From contig QBML01000041.1 in assembly GCA_003242085.1 (NCBI GenBank), forward strand, positions 1 through 63,605: a stretch of DNA of 63,605 nt. Direction: 5' to 3'. Below, one piece after another: positions 26,109 through 35,099 of this stretch (position 1 is its first letter; each line of letters begins with the position of its first letter). The translations under genes were made by a program, and so were the position numbers. A model generated the notes under the pieces. The model did no database searches. It saw only the letters and a program-made list of their open reading frames with translations, and had not been told where the DNA came from. The DNA is from Pseudanabaena frigida (GTDB lineage Bacteria; Cyanobacteriota; Cyanobacteriia; Pseudanabaenales; Pseudanabaenaceae).

Positions 26109-28448
26109 ATGGCGATCGCCTCTCATATCAAGAACACCTTGTGGAAATGGCGTGGTATTGCGATCGCTGCGCCAGCTATAACGATCTTTACAATTGGGTT
26201 GCGATTAGTTGGCGCATTAGAGCCTGTCGAATTAGCCATGCTAGACCAATTCTTTCGGTGGCGATCGCCTGAACCTGTAGATAATCGGATCGCGATCGTT
26301 GGCATTGACGAAGCGGATGTTCGTAAATATGCATGGCCGATTGATGATGCTTTACTCGCCAAATTATTGGATAAAGTCCGACAGCAAAAACCACGCGCGA
26401 TCGGTATCGATCTTGCGCGCGATAAACCCGTTGGGGCTGGCTACGCACAATTAGAAAAACTGTTTAAAACTACTCCCAACTTGATCGGTGCGAAAAGAGT
26501 AGCCGATTCAACTGACTCAAATTATGCTGTATCTAGTTCTAATATTAATCCGCCGCCTGCACTAGCGGAGCTAGACCAAGTTGGCGCGATTAATCTACCC
26601 ATTGACGCTGACGGACGCATTCGCCGAGGCTTATTATCCCTCAGCTCACCAGATGGAAAAATCTCACTCAGCTTGGGCTTACAGGTTGCTTTGCTCTATC
26701 TCGATGGTGAAAAAGTAGTGCCATTTGAGAAGGCATTAAATCCACCAAGGTTACGCGAACATGATGGTGGATACAGTCATGCAGATGTTGGCGGACATCA
26801 ATTTATAATTAATTATCGCCGATCGCTAAAGGGTTTTCAGATCGTGCGAATGGAAGATGTATTGGAAGGTAAGATCGCCCCAGATTTACTGCGCGATCGC
26901 GTAGTGCTAGTTGGCACAACGGCAGTAAGTTTGAAGGATCTATTTTTAACTCCCCTTGATACTGGCATTGGTAGCACACGTCTGTTTACGTCGGGAGTAG
27001 AAGTTCATGCCCAGATTGCCAGCCATATACTCAGTAGTACTTTGGATGGACGTACAACAATTCAAGTTTGGGGAAATTATTGGGAATGGCTCTGGATCTT
27101 TGGCTGGTCTTTAGTTGGTTCGCTTCTGATTTGGCAATGGCGCAATGTGAATACGAAAGATCGCGAAATTCCATTGTTATTATTGCGATCGCTCAGTGTA
27201 CTTACCTTAGGTGGAAGTTTATTTGCCGCTTGTTTTATTGCTTTTGCCTATGGTTGGTGGTTGCCATTTGCCCCTGCGATGATCGCCTTTCTTGGTGGTG
27301 GTGCGATCGTAACCAGCTATCTAGCGATCACGGCGGCGCAAATCCGTACTTACTTTAGTCGCTATTTGACTGATGCTGTGGTCAAGAGTTTATTAGAAAC
27401 TCCTGAAGGTTTGAAGTTGGGAGGCGATCGCCGTAAAGTGACGATTCTGATGTGTGACCTGCGCGGCTTTTCCACTATTTCTGAAAAGATGCTCCCTGAA
27501 AAAGTGGTGGAAATTCTCAATGTTTTTCTTGGCACCATGACGGACGCGATCGCCCCCTATCAAGGCACAATTGATGAGTTTATTGGTGACGCAATTCTCG
27601 TTCTATTCGGTGCGCCGATCCATCGCGAAGATGACGCGGCAAGAGCGGTAGCCAGTGCGATCGCCATGCAATTAGCCATGAGATCGGTTAATCAAAAGCT
27701 TACGGAAATGGAATTGCCCGAAATTGCGATGGGGATTGGCATCAACACAGGCGAAGTCGTTGCAGGAAATATAGGATCGCAATCTCGCGCCAAGTATGCC
27801 GTTGTGGGCAATCATGTTAATCTGACTGCGCGGATTGAGTCCTACACCGTGGGTGGTCAGATTCTCATTGCCGAAACTACCTATAAAGAAATACAGGAAA
27901 TTGTCAAAACCAATGGCTCTATGGAAGTGGAACCTAAAGGCGTATCGCAACCAATCTCGATCTACGATATTTATGGCATTGGCGGCATATACAACCTAGA
28001 ACTACCTTCTATTCATGAATCCCTAAAAGTGCTAGATTCGCCTATCCCAATTACCTACCGTATTTTGGAAGAAAAGCATCTAGGTACAGAAATCTTTGTG
28101 GGCGAATTGCGGCAGCTATCTCCCTATGGGGCGGAGATGTTTGTTGAAGAGGATATTTCCATTTTGACAAATCTCAAAATTTATCTAAAGATTTATGCCA
28201 AAAATTCTCTATCTTCAACTTCGCGGCAACCAGAAATTGAGGGGGAAATCTATGCCAAAGTCTTAAAGCAAATAGATAATCAAGCAATTGTGCTTAATCA
28301 GGTCTTATCAGAAAATTTAGTCCTAGAGAATAAGCTGCCGATCGCCACTCCACAAAATCAGCGATCGAGTCATACTAAACAAGTTTATGTACATTTCACT
28401 ACAGTACCAAGCAATCTCAAAGCATGGATCGAGTCAGTCACTTTATAG
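26109..28448 (+). CDS. CHASE2 class III nucleotide cyclase with PilZ-like tail
   Basis: 779 residues. One transmembrane helix near 15-35, an extracytoplasmic CHASE2 domain (about 40-310; FRWRSPEPVDNRIAIVGIDEADVRKYAWPI), three helices (about 320-415), then a cyclase domain (about 440-620) with metal Asp in MCDLRGFST and FIGDAIL and the transition-state residues in VNLTARIE. The position that selects the base reads DEFIGDA (Glu rather than Lys), so ATP specificity is not assured. The C-terminus (about 655-780) has GELRQLSPYGAEM, a PilZ-like pattern (tentative). It likely turns an envelope signal into cAMP or cGMP, downstream of the TPS/CHAT/DUF928 genes. Confidence 0.88.
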   Translation: MAIASHIKNTLWKWRGIAIAAPAITIFTIGLRLVGALEPVELAMLDQFFRWRSPEPVDNRIAIVGIDEADVRKYAWPIDDALLAKLLDKVRQQKPRAIGIDLARDKPVGAGYAQLEKLFKTTPNLIGAKRVADSTDSNYAVSSSNINPPPALAELDQVGAINLPIDADGRIRRGLLSLSSPDGKISLSLGLQVALLYLDGEKVVPFEKALNPPRLREHDGGYSHADVGGHQFIINYRRSLKGFQIVRMEDVLEGKIAPDLLRDRVVLVGTTAVSLKDLFLTPLDTGIGSTRLFTSGVEVHAQIASHILSSTLDGRTTIQVWGNYWEWLWIFGWSLVGSLLIWQWRNVNTKDREIPLLLLRSLSVLTLGGSLFAACFIAFAYGWWLPFAPAMIAFLGGGAIVTSYLAITAAQIRTYFSRYLTDAVVKSLLETPEGLKLGGDRRKVTILMCDLRGFSTISEKMLPEKVVEILNVFLGTMTDAIAPYQGTIDEFIGDAILVLFGAPIHREDDAARAVASAIAMQLAMRSVNQKLTEMELPEIAMGIGINTGEVVAGNIGSQSRAKYAVVGNHVNLTARIESYTVGGQILIAETTYKEIQEIVKTNGSMEVEPKGVSQPISIYDIYGIGGIYNLELPSIHESLKVLDSPIPITYRILEEKHLGTEIFVGELRQLSPYGAEMFVEEDISILTNLKIYLKIYAKNSLSSTSRQPEIEGEIYAKVLKQIDNQAIVLNQVLSENLVLENKLPIATPQNQRSSHTKQVYVHFTTVPSNLKAWIESVTL

Positions 28449-28452
28449 TCAA

Positions 28453-28484
28453 GTCAAACATCTTTTACCTACAAGATGTTTGAC
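28453..28484 (+). terminator. Hairpin after the CHASE2 cyclase gene
   Basis: GTCAAACATCTT (28453-28464) pairs with AAGATGTTTGAC (28473-28484), five bases after the stop. There is no T tract, so termination strength is uncertain. Confidence 0.5.
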
Positions 28485-28518
28485 GGCTCACATCACTATC
28501 GTTTCATCTTTTGGGTTT

Positions 28519-28611
28519 TATAGCGATCGCCAGTCATGTTAGAACAAAATCAAAACCCAAAGGAGTATTGCGGCGCGAAGCGCCGCAATACTCCTTTGGG
28601 TTTTAAGCTAT
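28519..28611. repeat. Hairpin repeat element, family C (type B arm)
   Basis: The left arm TATAGCGATCGCCAGTCATG continues as TTAGAAC, then AAAATC. The stem AAAACCCAAAGGAGTATTGC.. (28552-28576) pairs perfectly over 25 bp with 28580-28604, loop GAA. The right arm is reduced to AAGCTA. The rest of the gap 28449-28718 shows no gene. Confidence 0.8.
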
Positions 28612-28718
28612 GCATAAACGATAAGCTGTTTGGCTTTGAAGATTAGCGAAACAAAGAGTTAAACTGTTTACATCACAGGTAGTACATTAATCATTTTCGA
28701 GCAGCTCAATTTTGCCCT

Positions 28719-30752
28719 ATGCCCAATCGTCTCGCGCAGTCGCAAAGTCTCTATCTCCGCAAACATGCTGACAACCCGATCGATTGGCATCCTTGGGGCG
28801 ACGAAGCATTAGAGAAAGCTAGAACTGAAAACAAACCGATATTTTTGTCGATTGGTTACTCTAGCTGTCATTGGTGCACGGTGATGGAACATGAGGCGTT
28901 TTCGGACACTCTGATTGCAGACTATATGAACGATCGCTTTGTAGCCATTAAGGTCGATCGGGAGGAGCGCCCCGACCTTGATAGCATCTACATGCAAGCC
29001 TTGCAAATCATGGGTGAAAGTGGTGGCTGGCCGTTAAATCTGTTCTTAGCTCCCGATGATTTAGTTCCCTTTTATGGTGGGACATATTTCCCGATTGAGC
29101 CACGTTATGGACGACCAGGATTTTTGCGCGTACTACAATCAATTCACGAAATTTATTACGATCGCAACCAAGATATCCAAGATTACAAAGATCAGATCGT
29201 TCGGAATCTACATCAAGTTAATAAACTGATTCCCGTCCCGATTATTAGCGACGCAGTGTTAGCCAATGGAATTGCTAAATGCGCCGAAGTTGTTACTAAT
29301 CGCGATTATGGAACTTGTTTCCCGATGATTCCCTACGCCAATTTTTTGTTGATGGCAAGTCGTTTTGAAACTGATGAATCTATTCTCAAAAATAAAGCTC
29401 AACAGCGTGGCTTAGATTTGGCTCTAGGCGGTATTTTCGATCATGTTGCAGGAGGATGGCATCGCTATACGGTCGATCACACTTGGACAGTGCCGCACTT
29501 TGAGAAGATGCTCTACGACAATGGCTTGATTATGGAATATCTCGCTAATCTCTGGTTGTCGGGATTACAAGAGCCTGCGATCGCAAGAGCCTGTGAACTA
29601 ACTGCAACTTGGCTTCAACGCGAAATGTTGGCGGAAGAAGGCTGCTTTTATGCTTCTCAAGATGCCGATAGTGAAGGTAGAGAAGGCAAGTTTTGGGTAT
29701 GGAACTTTGCGGAACTAAAGAAGATTTTTAGCACCACAGAATTGGATCCGCTCATTCAAGAGTTCACGATTTCGGTGAACGGCAATTTTGAAGAAACTAA
29801 TGTCTTACAACGCAAAAAACACGGCGAACTTTCACCAGAAATAGAAGCTAGTCTAACCAAGCTGTTTCGTCGTCGTTACGGCGAGTTTTCGCGACCAACT
29901 GATGCTTTTCCTGTTGCTCGTAGTCAAGATGATATTCGTGAAATTGATTGGGAAGGTCGCGTGCCACCTGTGACGGATACTAAAGCGATTACAGCTTGGA
30001 ATGCAATGATGATTTCAGGTTTAGCGACGGCTTATCGAGCTTTCCAAAAGCCAATTTACAAGCAACTTGCGGTTAATGCTGCTAAATTCATTCTCGGAAA
30101 TCAATGGATCGAGGGACATCTACAACGAATTAATTATGAAGGTCAGGCGGCGGTGGCGGCGCAGTCTGAGGACTATGCTTTACTGATTAAAGCCCTTCTC
30201 GATCTTCATCAGGCTATTCCTGAAGATGCAGACTTCTATCTCCAACAGGCGATCGCGATCCAAGCTGAGTTCGACCGCGACTTCTGGGATACGATGTCGG
30301 GTGGCTACTTTAATACAACTAGCGAATCAAGTCAGCATCTACTATTGCGAGAGCGTAACTATCAAGACAATGCAACTCCTTCACCAAATGGTATCGCGAT
30401 CGCGAATTTAGTCCGTTTCGCCAGTCTTACGGAAAAACTCGAATATCTAGATCGTGCCGAATTAGCTCTAAAACGCTTTGGACATGTGATTGCGAATAGT
30501 CCTGTGGCTTGTCCTAGTCTCTTAGTCGCCTTTGACTGGTTCCGCAACCATACGCTCGTGCGTACTAATCCTTCGCAATATGCCTACCTCAACTCACAAT
30601 ATCTTCCCTCAGTAATGTTGCGAATCGATCGGCATTTACCAAATCCTGAGGCGATCGCGATGGTTTGTCAGGGGTTTGCCTGTCTCGAACCTGCCACGAC
30701 TCAGGAGATGTGCGATCGGCAATTGTTGCGAAGTATGACTAGAGTTCGATAG
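28719..30752 (+). CDS. Thioredoxin-fold DUF255 protein (YyaL/SPATA20-like)
   Basis: 677 residues. The N-terminal thioredoxin-like domain reads [21 protein letters not shown], with the CHWC pair Cys50/Cys53 in [14 protein letters not shown] and [11 protein letters not shown]. The rest is an (alpha/alpha)6 glycosidase-like barrel with [20 protein letters not shown] and [12 protein letters not shown], and later [12 protein letters not shown]. This layout is a conserved family in bacteria and in mammals (SPATA20); its biochemical role is not established. Length is normal for the family. It ends 7 bp before the pyrB stop on the other strand (tail-to-tail). There is no signal peptide, so it is cytosolic. 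Confidence 0.92.
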   Translation: MPNRLAQSQSLYLRKHADNPIDWHPWGDEALEKARTENKPIFLSIGYSSCHWCTVMEHEAFSDTLIADYMNDRFVAIKVDREERPDLDSIYMQALQIMGESGGWPLNLFLAPDDLVPFYGGTYFPIEPRYGRPGFLRVLQSIHEIYYDRNQDIQDYKDQIVRNLHQVNKLIPVPIISDAVLANGIAKCAEVVTNRDYGTCFPMIPYANFLLMASRFETDESILKNKAQQRGLDLALGGIFDHVAGGWHRYTVDHTWTVPHFEKMLYDNGLIMEYLANLWLSGLQEPAIARACELTATWLQREMLAEEGCFYASQDADSEGREGKFWVWNFAELKKIFSTTELDPLIQEFTISVNGNFEETNVLQRKKHGELSPEIEASLTKLFRRRYGEFSRPTDAFPVARSQDDIREIDWEGRVPPVTDTKAITAWNAMMISGLATAYRAFQKPIYKQLAVNAAKFILGNQWIEGHLQRINYEGQAAVAAQSEDYALLIKALLDLHQAIPEDADFYLQQAIAIQAEFDRDFWDTMSGGYFNTTSESSQHLLLRERNYQDNATPSPNGIAIANLVRFASLTEKLEYLDRAELALKRFGHVIANSPVACPSLLVAFDWFRNHTLVRTNPSQYAYLNSQYLPSVMLRIDRHLPNPEAIAMVCQGFACLEPATTQEMCDRQLLRSMTRVR

Positions 30753-30759
30753 CTTAAAA

Positions 30760-31728
30760 TCAAATCGCAGTACCGAGCAAATACAACAAACTCATCCGAA
30801 TCGCCACGCCATTAGTTACCTGCTTATCGATCAAGCTCAAGCGCGGATCGTCCATCAAGTCGGAGCTAATCTCCACACCACGATTGACGGGACCTGGGTG
30901 CAAAACTTGAACATTGGGCGCACATTTTGAGAGGCGATCTCGGGTAATACCATATCTAGCGTGATATTCGCGCAAGCTGGGAATCAGGAATTGTCCCATC
31001 CGTTCCATTTGCAAGCGCAAAGTCATCACAAAATCAGCATCCTCAAGGGCAGGTTCGAGAGAATAATGAATTTTTGCGCCATATTCAGCGAACTCTGGTG
31101 GTAATAATGTTGGTGGTGCAGCGAGATGCACATCTGCCCCATTAGTAAGCAAGCTCCAGAGATTCGATCGCGCTACTCGTGAATGCAAAATATCGCCGAC
31201 GATCGCTATTTTTTTGCCCTTGAGATCTTTTGCCGTGGGTGCAGTGGGATTCATATACATGCATAGCGTCAATAAATCTAGCAATGCTTGAGATGGATGT
31301 TCATGCTTGCCATCGCCAGCATTGAGAATCGCAACTTTGCCACTGAGGGCATCCATATCTTTCGCGATCGCCAAGGGCACGCCTGCCGATTGATGGCGAA
31401 TCACCATAATATCTGTTCCCATCGCGAGGAACGTCCGCGCTGTATCGAGAATCGTTTCACCCTTTGAGAGCGAAGATGTTCCTGGGGCAAAATTTAAAGT
31501 ATCAGCGGACAAACGCTTGGCGGCAAGCTCGAAACTATTGCGAGTACGGGTTGAAGATTCAAAAAATAAATTAGCCACAACTTTGCTCTGCAAAGTCGGC
31601 ACTTTTTTATTGCGGCGCGACAGTACTTCTAAAAAGCTAACGGCTGTCTGCAAAACCGTTTCATAATCATTCGGTGTAAAATCGGCAAGCGAAATCACAT
31701 GTCGTCGCTTCCAAGTAAGTTCAGTCAT
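30760..31728 (-). CDS. pyrB: Aspartate carbamoyltransferase catalytic subunit
   Basis: 322 residues. Carbamoyl-phosphate binding [10 protein letters not shown], the [11 protein letters not shown] loop and the [11 protein letters not shown] aspartate-domain motif are all present, as is [12 protein letters not shown] near the C-terminus. It catalyses the first committed step of pyrimidine synthesis, carbamoyl phosphate plus aspartate to carbamoyl aspartate. No pyrI regulatory subunit is seen, as usual in cyanobacteria. A small membrane-protein gene lies 8 bp upstream on the same strand and may be co-transcribed. Confidence 0.96.
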   Translation of the reverse strand: MTELTWKRRHVISLADFTPNDYETVLQTAVSFLEVLSRRNKKVPTLQSKVVANLFFESSTRTRNSFELAAKRLSADTLNFAPGTSSLSKGETILDTARTFLAMGTDIMVIRHQSAGVPLAIAKDMDALSGKVAILNAGDGKHEHPSQALLDLLTLCMYMNPTAPTAKDLKGKKIAIVGDILHSRVARSNLWSLLTNGADVHLAAPPTLLPPEFAEYGAKIHYSLEPALEDADFVMTLRLQMERMGQFLIPSLREYHARYGITRDRLSKCAPNVQVLHPGPVNRGVEISSDLMDDPRLSLIDKQVTNGVAIRMSLLYLLGTAI

Positions 31729-31736
31729 GATCTAGG

Positions 31737-31877
31737 CTATGAGATAAAAAATACACCGATGGGTGCAGGGGCAACCATGTCACTTGGTAAGAAAGCACGG
31801 GAGCTAACCAATATTAGTGTAAACAAGAAGATTGCAAAAATAATTAGCGGCGCAATGTACTGACGAAAGAATGGCAC
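31737..31877 (-). CDS. Small membrane protein upstream of pyrB (46 aa)
   Basis: An open frame not found by ordinary length cut-offs: GTG at 31877 to TAG at 31737. The product begins PFFRQYIAPLI, has one strong hydrophobic helix (about residues 8-27) and continues SSRAFLPSDMVAPAPIG. The proline-rich tail and helix give a coherent single-pass protein rather than random sequence. No ATG is in frame before it and no clear Shine-Dalgarno site is seen, which lowers confidence. It ends 8 bp before pyrB. I do not recognise it, though the size and helix fit small photosynthetic or respiratory subunits. Confidence 0.5.
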   Translation of the reverse strand: MPFFRQYIAPLIIFAIFLFTLILVSSRAFLPSDMVAPAPIGVFFIS

Positions 31878-31939
31878 GATTTTTGATTTGGATATGACAA
31901 CAAATACATTATCTACGATTTAAAGTGCTTTGAGGTCTA

Positions 31940-32049
31940 AATTAAGTAGCTGGGCATAATTAAAAACCAGAGCCAAAACCTGTGGTGCACGCGCAGTATG
32001 CACCACAGGTTTTGGGGTTTTATATTTAATTGCGCCTAGCTACTTAATT
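31940..32049. repeat. Nested hairpin element, family D
   Basis: Outer arms AATTAAGTAGCTGGGC (31940-31955) and GCCTAGCTACTTAATT are inverted with one mismatch. An inner stem CCAAAACCTGTGGTGCA (from 31974) pairs with TGCACCACAGGTTTTGG. The outer/inner plan is the same as in the family A elements, but the arm sequence differs. Confidence 0.7.
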
Positions 32050-32082
32050 AGTGGTGCGTCACTTCGCCGCGCACCACTAATT
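32046..32082. repeat. Second hairpin abutting the family D element
   Basis: AATTAGTGGTGCG (32046-32058) and CGCACCACTAATT (32070-32082) form a perfect 13-bp stem. It shares AATT with the right edge of the preceding element and may terminate glbN transcription from the other side. Confidence 0.55.
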
Positions 32083-32129
32083 ATTCACTGGAAAGGACGT
32101 GGGTAGGAAAGAGTGAGAACTTAATATAG

Positions 32130-32504
32130 CTAATGGTTTAAGACATCTTTTTTATGTTGAGGAGATGCGGCAATCGCTGCAACTTGTGCCAGTAGATCGT
32201 CGGAAACTCCCATCTCTTTGAGTGTGATCATCAAATCTTCTGCAACAGCATCAAAATGTTCGCTGTTTAAACCTTGCTGAGCTACTAATTCTTTATGAGC
32301 CTCGCGCATATGTTGACCGTCAAATTTATCTGTTCCCCCAAAAGCATAGGTGAGAAAAGCTTTCTGGTGCGCCCTTTGCTTCTGCATATCGGTATTTGCA
32401 AAAAAGTGCTTGATCCGATCGTCGCGTAAAACCCTTGCATAGAAATTATCAACAGCTAAATCGACGGCTGCTGCACCACCCAGTTTTTCAAATAAAGTCG
32501 TCAT
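32130..32504 (-). CDS. glbN: Group I truncated haemoglobin
   Basis: 124 residues, the usual length for cyanobacterial GlbN. TLFEKLGGAAAVDLAVDNFYARVL opens the 2-on-2 globin fold. The proximal-His region reads DGQHMREAHKEL and the distal side has QRAHQKAFLTYAFGG. In Synechocystis and Synechococcus GlbN is linked to nitric oxide and reactive nitrogen defence (known for the family). It is divergent from a Crp/Fnr regulator, with a 14-bp palindrome between them. No signal peptide, so it is cytosolic. Confidence 0.93.
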   Translation of the reverse strand: MTTLFEKLGGAAAVDLAVDNFYARVLRDDRIKHFFANTDMQKQRAHQKAFLTYAFGGTDKFDGQHMREAHKELVAQQGLNSEHFDAVAEDLMITLKEMGVSDDLLAQVAAIAASPQHKKDVLNH

Positions 32505-32613
32505 AATTGTTCTAATTTATTTTCGATTATTTAGAATAGAGATTAAGGAAGTTTTCTTAATTCGCTTCTTGATTTGTGATGCTCAGCTTAGGATAGTTAA
32601 CTCGCAAAATGCT

Positions 32614-32627
32614 TTGACTTAAGTCAA
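32614..32627. promoter_or_regulatory. Candidate Crp/Fnr operator (TTGACTTAAGTCAA)
   Basis: A perfect 14-bp palindrome in the 166-bp gap between divergent glbN and the Crp/Fnr gene. It resembles FNR/Dnr boxes (TTGAT-N4-ATCAA) with T to C at the fifth position. It is 43 bp from the regulator's ATG and 110 bp from glbN. Binding by the adjacent regulator is inference. Confidence 0.55.
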
Positions 32628-32670
32628 GTCGGTTCTAAAATATGATTGGTTTTGTCGCTGAGAACCTTAA

Positions 32671-33384
32671 ATGACAGACATATCAGATCCAAATGACTGG
32701 TTACAACAAACCTGCATATTTCGTGGGCTTTCACCAGACAAACTCAAGTCAGTAACACAAATTGCTCAGTGGCAAAGATTTCCAAAAGGAGAAATGATTT
32801 TCCAACAGGGTGATGAGGCAACGGGGTTTTATGTGATTAAAACGGGACGAGTCAAAGTATTTAAGCTGTCAGTCAATGGCAAAGAGCAAATTCTGAATAT
32901 CTTTGGATCTGGGGATGAGTTTGCTGAAGTTCCTGCATTAGATGGTAAGTGTTTCCCAGCTTCAGCAGCGACTCTAGAGACATCAGAACTATTGTTCTTT
33001 CCACGGATCGCATTTATTCATTTGCTCTATCAATCTCCTGATATTGCGATTAATATGCTAATTAGCTTTTCGCAGCACTTGCGACATTTTGCAGGTTTAA
33101 TCGAAGACTTGTCTTTTAAAGATGTTCACCAACGATTAGCTGCATATATCCTCAATTTGACTCAATCTCACTCTCATTCAAACCACGCATTTGATCATAG
33201 TAATAAGATTGTGATTCTCGATCTAACTAAAAGTCAGCTAGCATCGTCTTTAGGAACTATTCCCGCTACGCTCTCTAGAGCATTTTATCGGCTCAGTAGT
33301 GAAGGAATGATTGCAATGAATGATGCTCAAATTGAAATATTAGATTGCGATCGCTTACAAAAGCTGAGCCAGTTTCTTGAGTAG
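32671..33384 (+). CDS. Crp/Fnr-family transcription regulator
   Basis: 237 residues. The cyclic-nucleotide-binding fold covers about 15-130 (FPKGEMIFQQGDEATGFYVIKTGRVKVF), followed by a dimer helix and a winged HTH (about 165-230) with the recognition helix SLGTIPATLSRAFYRL. It lacks the four N-terminal cysteines of FNR (only one near residue 12), so an oxygen-labile cluster is unlikely; NO- or haem-sensing Dnr-like behaviour is possible. The Ala in PATLSR replaces the Glu of FNR VETISR, so DNA specificity may be shifted. It is divergent from glbN and likely regulates it. Confidence 0.9.
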   Translation: MTDISDPNDWLQQTCIFRGLSPDKLKSVTQIAQWQRFPKGEMIFQQGDEATGFYVIKTGRVKVFKLSVNGKEQILNIFGSGDEFAEVPALDGKCFPASAATLETSELLFFPRIAFIHLLYQSPDIAINMLISFSQHLRHFAGLIEDLSFKDVHQRLAAYILNLTQSHSHSNHAFDHSNKIVILDLTKSQLASSLGTIPATLSRAFYRLSSEGMIAMNDAQIEILDCDRLQKLSQFLE

Positions 33385-33401
33385 GATGACTACACCTCTT
33401 T

Positions 33402-35087
33402 TTAAGTGATTGTTGCTAGTAATTTAGGATCTGGTAATGAATCTTGAGATTTTGGCATAATCTTCCGTAGAGCTTCATCGGTGGAAGAAAAACAGTTTTC
33501 ATGACCGATTTCGGCAAGTAGACCACTACGCTCTAAAAGTTGTTCGACTTCAGGACGAAGACCGCTCAAAATTAACTGACAATCATGGCGTTGTAGATCG
33601 TGGTAAATCTCTTCTAAAGCGACTAAGCCTGTCGTATCCATACTCGGTACATAGCGCATTCTTAAAATCAGATTTTTAACTTCAGGAGCTTCACGTAAGA
33701 AACTGACAAATCTCTCCGCTGCACCAAAGAACATGGGGCCATCAATACGATAGATGGCGATTTGTTTGCCAAAGTCTAGGGGTACGCCAGCAAGGAATGT
33801 ACTATCTTCAGGCATTTTGATGAGACTAAGTTCACTCATGCGTTTGATGAATAGAATACCTGCGGCAATCAGACCAACTTCTACCGCGAGTACTAAGTCA
33901 AAGCAGACCGTAACTAACCATGTCAAGATCATCACTCCAAAATCAGCATAGGTGGTGTGAATTAGTAAACCGATCGCTTTCCATTCCATCATACGGATGC
34001 TAGTAATCATCAGGATTCCTGCAAGCGCGGCTAAAGGAACTTGAGAAGCAAGAGGAGCAAATATCAATACGATTAGAGCAAGTGCGACACCATGAATAAC
34101 TCCCGATAGGCGAGTTTTACCACCCGCACGCACATTTACAGCCGTACGCGCGATCGCCCCCGTGGCAGGAATTCCGCCGAAGAATGGCACGATCATATTC
34201 GCTAAGCCTTGTCCGATTAATTCTCGATCGCTATTGTGGCGATCGCTAACACTCATACCATCGGCAACGACCGCAGCTAGTAAGGATTCAATGCTACCGA
34301 GTGCTGCTAAGGCGATCGCAGGATTAATTAATTCGCGAATTAGTCGAAAATCAGTCCAATGGGGAATCGCTTGCAGCATTGGCAAAGATTGCGGAATCAC
34401 ACCAATCGTCGGTACTTCTAGATTCCATTGGGATTTGGCAATTACTGCGGCGATCGTGGCGACGACTAAACCGACTAAAGATCCTGGGATCGATTGATTA
34501 ATCCGATTCCATAATAATTTTGTGCCAATGGTTAGTAATGCTAAGGCGATCGCCAACCAATTAAATGCTTCTAAATTAGTAATGGTTTGCCATAAAGCTT
34601 GTAGAAAATGTTCTTGATTCGGTAAATGCAATCCGAAGAAGTTATTTAACTGCCCACAAAAAATAATTACGGCAATCCCATTTGTAAATCCTGCGGTGAC
34701 GGGATAGGGAATGAATTTCACCAAACGTCCTAACTTTGCGACACCGAGCGCAATTTGGATAGTTCCTGCCATTACTCCCGCAATCCAAACTTTCTCAATA
34801 CCATATTTGGCGACGATACCCACTAAGACGACTGCCATCGCACCTGTTGGCCCAGTAATCTGTACGGGCGATCCACCAAATACCGCCGCCACGACTCCCG
34901 CCACGATCGCCGTATAAAGCCCTGCTTTTGGTTCTACTCCACTAGCTACTGCAAAAGCAAGTGCTAAGGGCAAGGCAACGACGGCGGCGGTAAGTCCTCC
35001 AGTTAAGTCTCCACGCCAATTGTGGAATAATCCATTTAGTCGATCTTTGATACTTACTTGGCTATTTAATTTTCCTGCTTGAGTCAT
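33402..35087 (-). CDS. SulP-family anion transporter with STAS domain
   Basis: 561 residues. The membrane part (about 20-420) opens with RGDLTGGLTAAVVALPLALAFAVASGVEPKAGLYTAIVAG and has the ITGPTGAMAVV signature. The C-terminal STAS domain (about 440-550) has the phosphorylatable-type loop SMDTTGL. Cyanobacterial members import sulfate or bicarbonate (BicA); the pore residues I can see do not decide between them. It is 12 bp downstream of an ArsR regulator and thus almost surely co-transcribed with it. Substrate is uncertain. Confidence 0.9.
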   Translation of the reverse strand: MTQAGKLNSQVSIKDRLNGLFHNWRGDLTGGLTAAVVALPLALAFAVASGVEPKAGLYTAIVAGVVAAVFGGSPVQITGPTGAMAVVLVGIVAKYGIEKVWIAGVMAGTIQIALGVAKLGRLVKFIPYPVTAGFTNGIAVIIFCGQLNNFFGLHLPNQEHFLQALWQTITNLEAFNWLAIALALLTIGTKLLWNRINQSIPGSLVGLVVATIAAVIAKSQWNLEVPTIGVIPQSLPMLQAIPHWTDFRLIRELINPAIALAALGSIESLLAAVVADGMSVSDRHNSDRELIGQGLANMIVPFFGGIPATGAIARTAVNVRAGGKTRLSGVIHGVALALIVLIFAPLASQVPLAALAGILMITSIRMMEWKAIGLLIHTTYADFGVMILTWLVTVCFDLVLAVEVGLIAAGILFIKRMSELSLIKMPEDSTFLAGVPLDFGKQIAIYRIDGPMFFGAAERFVSFLREAPEVKNLILRMRYVPSMDTTGLVALEEIYHDLQRHDCQLILSGLRPEVEQLLERSGLLAEIGHENCFSSTDEALRKIMPKSQDSLPDPKLLATIT

Positions 35088-35099
35088 GAGTTTCTTTGA

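Noticed and set aside
32671-33384. Calling the Crp/Fnr regulator FNR or NtcA
   Set aside because: It lacks the Fe-S cysteines of FNR, and the nearby palindrome is not the NtcA GTA-N8-TAC box.
33402-35087. Calling the SulP protein BicA (bicarbonate)
   Set aside because: Substrate cannot be told from sequence by eye; it could transport sulfate.
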